Both the position numbers and the translations under genes were made by a program. A stretch of 64,000 nucleotides of DNA, from NCBI RefSeq assembly GCF_003024525.3, contig NZ_CP035934.2, positions 2,852,001 through 2,916,000 of the forward strand. The letters are read 5' to 3'. The stretch comes from Acinetobacter cumulans (GTDB taxonomy: Bacteria > Pseudomonadota > Gammaproteobacteria > Pseudomonadales > Moraxellaceae). The first letter of the stretch is position 1. The number at the start of each line of letters is the position of its first letter. The notes beneath the pieces were generated by a model, which had not been told where the DNA came from, searched no databases, and worked only from the letters and a program-made list of their open reading frames with translations. Below are positions 60,377-64,000 of the stretch, piece by piece.

Positions 60377-63172
60377 TTATTTACCTATTTCTTCTTGAAA
60401 TGATAAATCATTTTCAAATTTTCCATCAAAATGAATATAAAATTTCTGGCTTTGATCAGTTTCAATTAAATGTGTTTCACCATTGGAATTTGTTTTACCA
60501 CTTTCCACATCTCCATTTTCATAGAAAATAAAATAATTAATATTCTTTCTTAAATTATTATCTGAATCTTTAATAATAAACTTTTTAGAATATGCTTTGC
60601 CTTGAGATATTTGAGGTAAAAAAGGAATTTTATAATCTTTTTTAGATCCTGTTACAAACTGATGCTGCCCTGCCTTTGCTTCAAATTTCCCACCAGTAGT
60701 CGAAAAAACACCAGATCCATTAATTTTGATCTGTGAACCGCCTGCAGTTAAATTAATCTCTTTCGGGCTGGTAATATAAATCGTATCTTCGGTTGAAATA
60801 ATTTGAATGCCTTTACGTGCAATCAAATCTGCACCATCGCCCTGAGCCTGAATCTCAACCTTTCCTTTACCAGCAAAAGCACGTAGGCCTTCTTGCGCTG
60901 CAAATAAGCTAATCTTCTTACTTGCATGTGCAATTAAACTCTTTTGAGTACTTAAGTTAATGCTGTCACTCGCACTTTGGCTGATCTGCCCATCTGCAGA
61001 AATATGAATATCTTCATTTGTACTCAAAGCGATAGAATTGGGTGAAGCCAAGACCATTACAGCTGTTTTAAAGGCATCAGCCTGTTTCGGATCGGTTTTA
61101 CTTAAGCTATCAATAAAACCCTTAATATTATCCAATACTTCTAATGGATCAGTTTGCTGATTCTTAGCCACCTCACTGAGCGCTTTACTACTGTTTAAAC
61201 TCCCTTCCAATTGCTGTTTTGCTTCTTGGGCATCCAAGTGCATGCCTGATGCTTGCCCTTGTGAATGTGTACTGAGTAATAAACCTTGCCCTGCCCGAAC
61301 TGCGCCCCACTGATCAGTCCGCAGTTCAAAGCCCTCGCCACGGTCTGCACTGCTTTCTTTATCTTTCGGATGACTGAGCTTACCTAAATTCAGCTGCGCT
61401 GCGCCATGACTGCTTTGCAGTTGTGTTGATATTTGACCTGTAGTGTCATCAAAACGAAGCTGTCCAAAACCTTGCCCTGCGACCTCTTTGGAACGGATAC
61501 CTGCAATTTTTTTGGTGTCTGGCAATTGTCCTTTATTATCAAATTTGGTTGGGTTACGTGCTCCTTCATGAATACGTCCCACCACAAAAGGCCGGTCAAT
61601 ATTGCCGTCAAAGAAATCGATCACCACAATTTCATCTATGCGTGGTAAGAACCGTGCGCCATAACCTTCACCCGCCCATGGGGTTAAAACATCCACCCAA
61701 GCAGAGTCCGTATCGGTATCATTACTACCTGCGCCACCATCATGGCTGTGGTCATCGCTACGAGTGAAAAGGAAGCGAACTTTAATCCGCCCCCACTCAT
61801 CGACATGAATTTCCTCACCTGCTGGCCCAACCACTTTTGCACGCTGTGCATAAGCATTTGGGCGATGCTGTTCGATGTGATACTCAGGGACAAATGCAAT
61901 ATTACGTCGTTGTAAACTCAGCGTATTGGCTTGTCGTTCATCTTCATCTGCCAAATTTTTAATTGACCATTGACTCTCTTGAATCAGCTGATTGACTTGT
62001 GTATTCAAATCTTTCGGTAAGTTGTTTTGATTATAAAAAGATTTTCCGACAATCAAAAACTCTGCATCTGCACCGCTGTGTTGGTCTATTTCTGGATGTT
62101 CTTGTAGCTCAAACCAATAACCGACATGGGTATCACGCACCGTACTCTGTGCACTAAATTGTTTTGCTTGAAGCGCATGATATTGGTTCAATTGTTGATT
62201 GAGACGCTCAATTTGCGAACCGCCCGAAGCCGTCGCCCCATCTTCACCGTTCAGGTCTTGCATCCACGCTGGGCTGGCATGCCATGCCTGTTCTAAACCC
62301 AAGCTGGCATTGTCTTGATTATCGCTATGTTGGTGGCTACTTTGTACAGAACCTGCGCCTTCTTCTTGACTCAGGCTATCTGCTTGCCAGCGTTGTACAT
62401 GTACTGCGGTAGGTTGCAAGCTACGCTGTGCAATAAAGCTCGTAATACTGTCTTGTTGCTCTGTAGCACTACTGCGATGAAAGCGTATAGAACGACGCGC
62501 AAGTGCGCTGTATTGGCTATTATCATCAATTAAACGTAACTTTTGTGGCTGAATGCTCTCTGAAGCATGCATCACCCTATTTTGCGTTTCATCAATCAGC
62601 CAATTGATACCTTCACTGCGCAGTAAACGCGTTAAGAAGTCATAATCCGTCTCATTCGACTGCATCATAAATGGACGAACATCATATTCGCGTTGTAAGC
62701 CTGAAGTATCTAAACTTAAAGCGGTGGCAAACAGTGGGCTTTTTTGTTGCCATTCTTTAAAGAGAAGCTGTACCACATCAGGTACAGATTTATTCATAAA
62801 CACACGACTATTACGACGCTTATGCCATAAAGATGTTGCATCTTGCACGCGGAGTTTATACAGCGTTAATGAGCCGTCACTTTGCCCTTGGACTGCTTCC
62901 GTAATAATGCCCGTTGTACGGATCAATTGTCCGCGATCAGAGACTTGATCGACTGCGACTTGAGCACCCAAAAAGTTTTTTAAAGGGATGAGTGCATCTG
63001 TCGAAAGGCAAATGAGTTCTGCACTCAAACCTTGATTCATTAAATGTTCGCCATCAATGCGCTGTAGGAAAACTTGTGTGTTTAAGGCTGGATTAGAAAA
63101 CTGAACATGAATAGCACGCTTTTGTGGGCTTAAGCCTAATTTTTCTAATGCAGCAAAGATATGACTTTGCAT
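60377..63172 (-). CDS. vgrG: type VI secretion tip protein VgrG (TssI)
   Basis: Trimeric spike that carries effectors out through the T6SS. 931 residues: gp27-like N-terminal part (to about residue 380, 'YDVRPFMMQSNETDYDFLTRLLRSEGINWLIDE'), gp5 OB fold ('AKVVGPAGEEIHVDEWGRIKVRFLFTRSDD', 'WAGEGYGARFLPRIDEIVVIDFFDGNIDRPFVVGRI'), DUF2345 region (about 540-830) and beta-helix ending 'LTAGGSQIKINGSGVF'. A C-terminal extension of about 85 residues (IPFLPQISQGKAYSKKFIIKDSD...HFDGKFENDLSFQEEIGK) probably docks its effector. No T6SS core genes are in the window. Confidence 0.93.
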   Translation of the reverse strand: MQSHIFAALEKLGLSPQKRAIHVQFSNPALNTQVFLQRIDGEHLMNQGLSAELICLSTDALIPLKNFLGAQVAVDQVSDRGQLIRTTGIITEAVQGQSDGSLTLYKLRVQDATSLWHKRRNSRVFMNKSVPDVVQLLFKEWQQKSPLFATALSLDTSGLQREYDVRPFMMQSNETDYDFLTRLLRSEGINWLIDETQNRVMHASESIQPQKLRLIDDNSQYSALARRSIRFHRSSATEQQDSITSFIAQRSLQPTAVHVQRWQADSLSQEEGAGSVQSSHQHSDNQDNASLGLEQAWHASPAWMQDLNGEDGATASGGSQIERLNQQLNQYHALQAKQFSAQSTVRDTHVGYWFELQEHPEIDQHSGADAEFLIVGKSFYNQNNLPKDLNTQVNQLIQESQWSIKNLADEDERQANTLSLQRRNIAFVPEYHIEQHRPNAYAQRAKVVGPAGEEIHVDEWGRIKVRFLFTRSDDHSHDGGAGSNDTDTDSAWVDVLTPWAGEGYGARFLPRIDEIVVIDFFDGNIDRPFVVGRIHEGARNPTKFDNKGQLPDTKKIAGIRSKEVAGQGFGQLRFDDTTGQISTQLQSSHGAAQLNLGKLSHPKDKESSADRGEGFELRTDQWGAVRAGQGLLLSTHSQGQASGMHLDAQEAKQQLEGSLNSSKALSEVAKNQQTDPLEVLDNIKGFIDSLSKTDPKQADAFKTAVMVLASPNSIALSTNEDIHISADGQISQSASDSINLSTQKSLIAHASKKISLFAAQEGLRAFAGKGKVEIQAQGDGADLIARKGIQIISTEDTIYITSPKEINLTAGGSQIKINGSGVFSTTGGKFEAKAGQHQFVTGSKKDYKIPFLPQISQGKAYSKKFIIKDSDNNLRKNINYFIFYENGDVESGKTNSNGETHLIETDQSQKFYIHFDGKFENDLSFQEEIGK

Positions 63173-63391
63173 AATTATTATCTATTATAAAAATTTGATT
63201 TTTTAATTCGAGCGTATTTTAAGCAAATTTTAAGCTTTTTTCCAAGCCCTTAATTATTTCTTTTTATCAATACTTCGTAAATTGATGAGTTTATTTGATT
63301 ATTATTTGTAATTTTTTTGGCCATGTCTGATCTTGATTTAAGTCGTTTCCAAGATACACGTTGACATGGCTCTCATAACTCAATACCTGAT

Positions 63392-64000
63392 TTAGGCTGA
63401 CTTAGCTTTGCTTGCAAGGTGATCTAATTTTTTTAGCACTTCAGCCACAGCCACCATGGCAAAGCTTGAGGTAACCACCACAGCAGAACCATAACCACCA
63501 CAGCGTAAGCCTGCACTTGGGCAGACATCTGCACTTGAAAATGGGTTATCTATTGAATACACACAGGTAATTCCAAACTTATCTTTAGGCTTTTTACAAA
63601 TGCCTTTACTCCGCAGTTGTGTACGTAGTTTTGCCAACATAGGGTCTTGTTCTGTCTTGGATAAATCTGCCACACGAATTTTAAGCGGATCGAGTTTACC
63701 CCCTGCTCCACCCGAAACAATCAGAGGTACTTTGTTAAAACGACAGTGCAACATCAGGGCAAATTTGGCTTTCACATCATCAATACAATCTAATATCAGA
63801 TCTGGATTGCCCGCCAAAAGCTCTGTGACATTTTCTGGCGTTAAATAGTCATCGATTAAATTAATTTTAATTCGAGGGTTGATTGCACGACAGCGCTCAG
63901 CCATCACTTCAATTTTTTCATGACCTAAAGTCGTGCTCATAGCAGGCAACTGACGGTTAATATTGGATGCAGCCACTACATCCATATCAACCAGCGTTAA
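63392..64000 (-). CDS. tcdA: tRNA threonylcarbamoyladenosine dehydratase TcdA, partial
   Basis: C-terminal ~202 residues; the N-terminus with the ATP-binding glycine motif lies beyond the window. An E1-like ThiF-fold enzyme that cyclises t6A37 in tRNA. 'LVDMDVVAASNINRQLPAMSTTLGHEKIEVMAERCRAINP', 'DLILDCIDDVKAKFALMLHC' and 'VYSIDNPFSSADVCPSAGLRCGGYGSAVVVTSSFA' are typical of TcdA (CsdL). The 219-bp gap to vgrG marks the end of the island. Confidence 0.9.
   Translation of the reverse strand, partial: LTLVDMDVVAASNINRQLPAMSTTLGHEKIEVMAERCRAINPRIKINLIDDYLTPENVTELLAGNPDLILDCIDDVKAKFALMLHCRFNKVPLIVSGGAGGKLDPLKIRVADLSKTEQDPMLAKLRTQLRSKGICKKPKDKFGITCVYSIDNPFSSADVCPSAGLRCGGYGSAVVVTSSFAMVAVAEVLKKLDHLASKAKSA

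Overview
The window is a chromosomal segment of an Acinetobacter-type gammaproteobacterium (Moraxellaceae). It is AT-rich, and many proteins read as Acinetobacter versions of known families. Gene orders typical of gammaproteobacteria are present: thrS-infC, rlmN-pilF-rodZ-ispG-hisS-yfgM-bamB-der, leuS-lptE-holA and ilvB-ilvN-ilvC. The species cannot be named from the sequence alone.

Layout. 1-4942: a partial TonB-like protein, a YqaA-type membrane protein, a YfcG-like glutathione transferase, then infC and thrS on the minus strand; infC appears to start at AUU. 5280-7956: a Rieske/FMN glutamate-synthase-like gene split by a 1048-bp IS30-family element with a 3-bp target duplication. 8019-12525: a PLP alanine-racemase-like enzyme overlapping a sugar-lactone oxidase, then an acyl-CoA synthetase. 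12652-19285: a minus-strand housekeeping block mazG-comEA-pcnB-folK-panB-panC-rapZ-npr-darP. 19380-20844: an SDR oxidoreductase and a phosphopantetheinyl transferase. 20951-30570: der, bamB, yfgM, hisS, ispG, rodZ, pilF, rlmN, ndk and iscX. 30706-37283: PAP2 phosphatase, glycosyltransferase, a frameshifted sensor kinase, a secreted protein and two unknown genes. 37330-38036: an unusual tandem array of ilvC 3'-end copies. 38034-41377: ilvC, ilvN, ilvB. 42078-51905: a DUF4124 protein, leuS, lptE, holA and a MacA-MacB-OMF efflux operon. 51933-63172: an AT-rich accessory island on the minus strand holding vgrG, an effector gene broken by an IS3-family element, a membrane protein (candidate immunity), a 5'-truncated Rhs with an unclassified C-terminus, a Sel1-repeat lipoprotein and a small membrane protein. 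63392-64000: partial tcdA.

The most unusual structure is downstream of ilvC. Four extra copies of the last ~45 bp of ilvC are spaced 158-166 bp apart. Each has its own rho-independent terminator, and each carries a different-or-shared perfect or near-perfect palindrome of 29-31 bp at the same internal position. Differences between copies are almost all synonymous, so at least some tails probably come from ilvC genes of other lineages. This looks like an array built by repeated insertion or recombination at the ilvC tail.

The VgrG island is a second hotspot. It contains two toxin-immunity-like modules, both decayed at their 5' ends, one by an IS3-family element that itself shows a textbook -1 frameshift signal.
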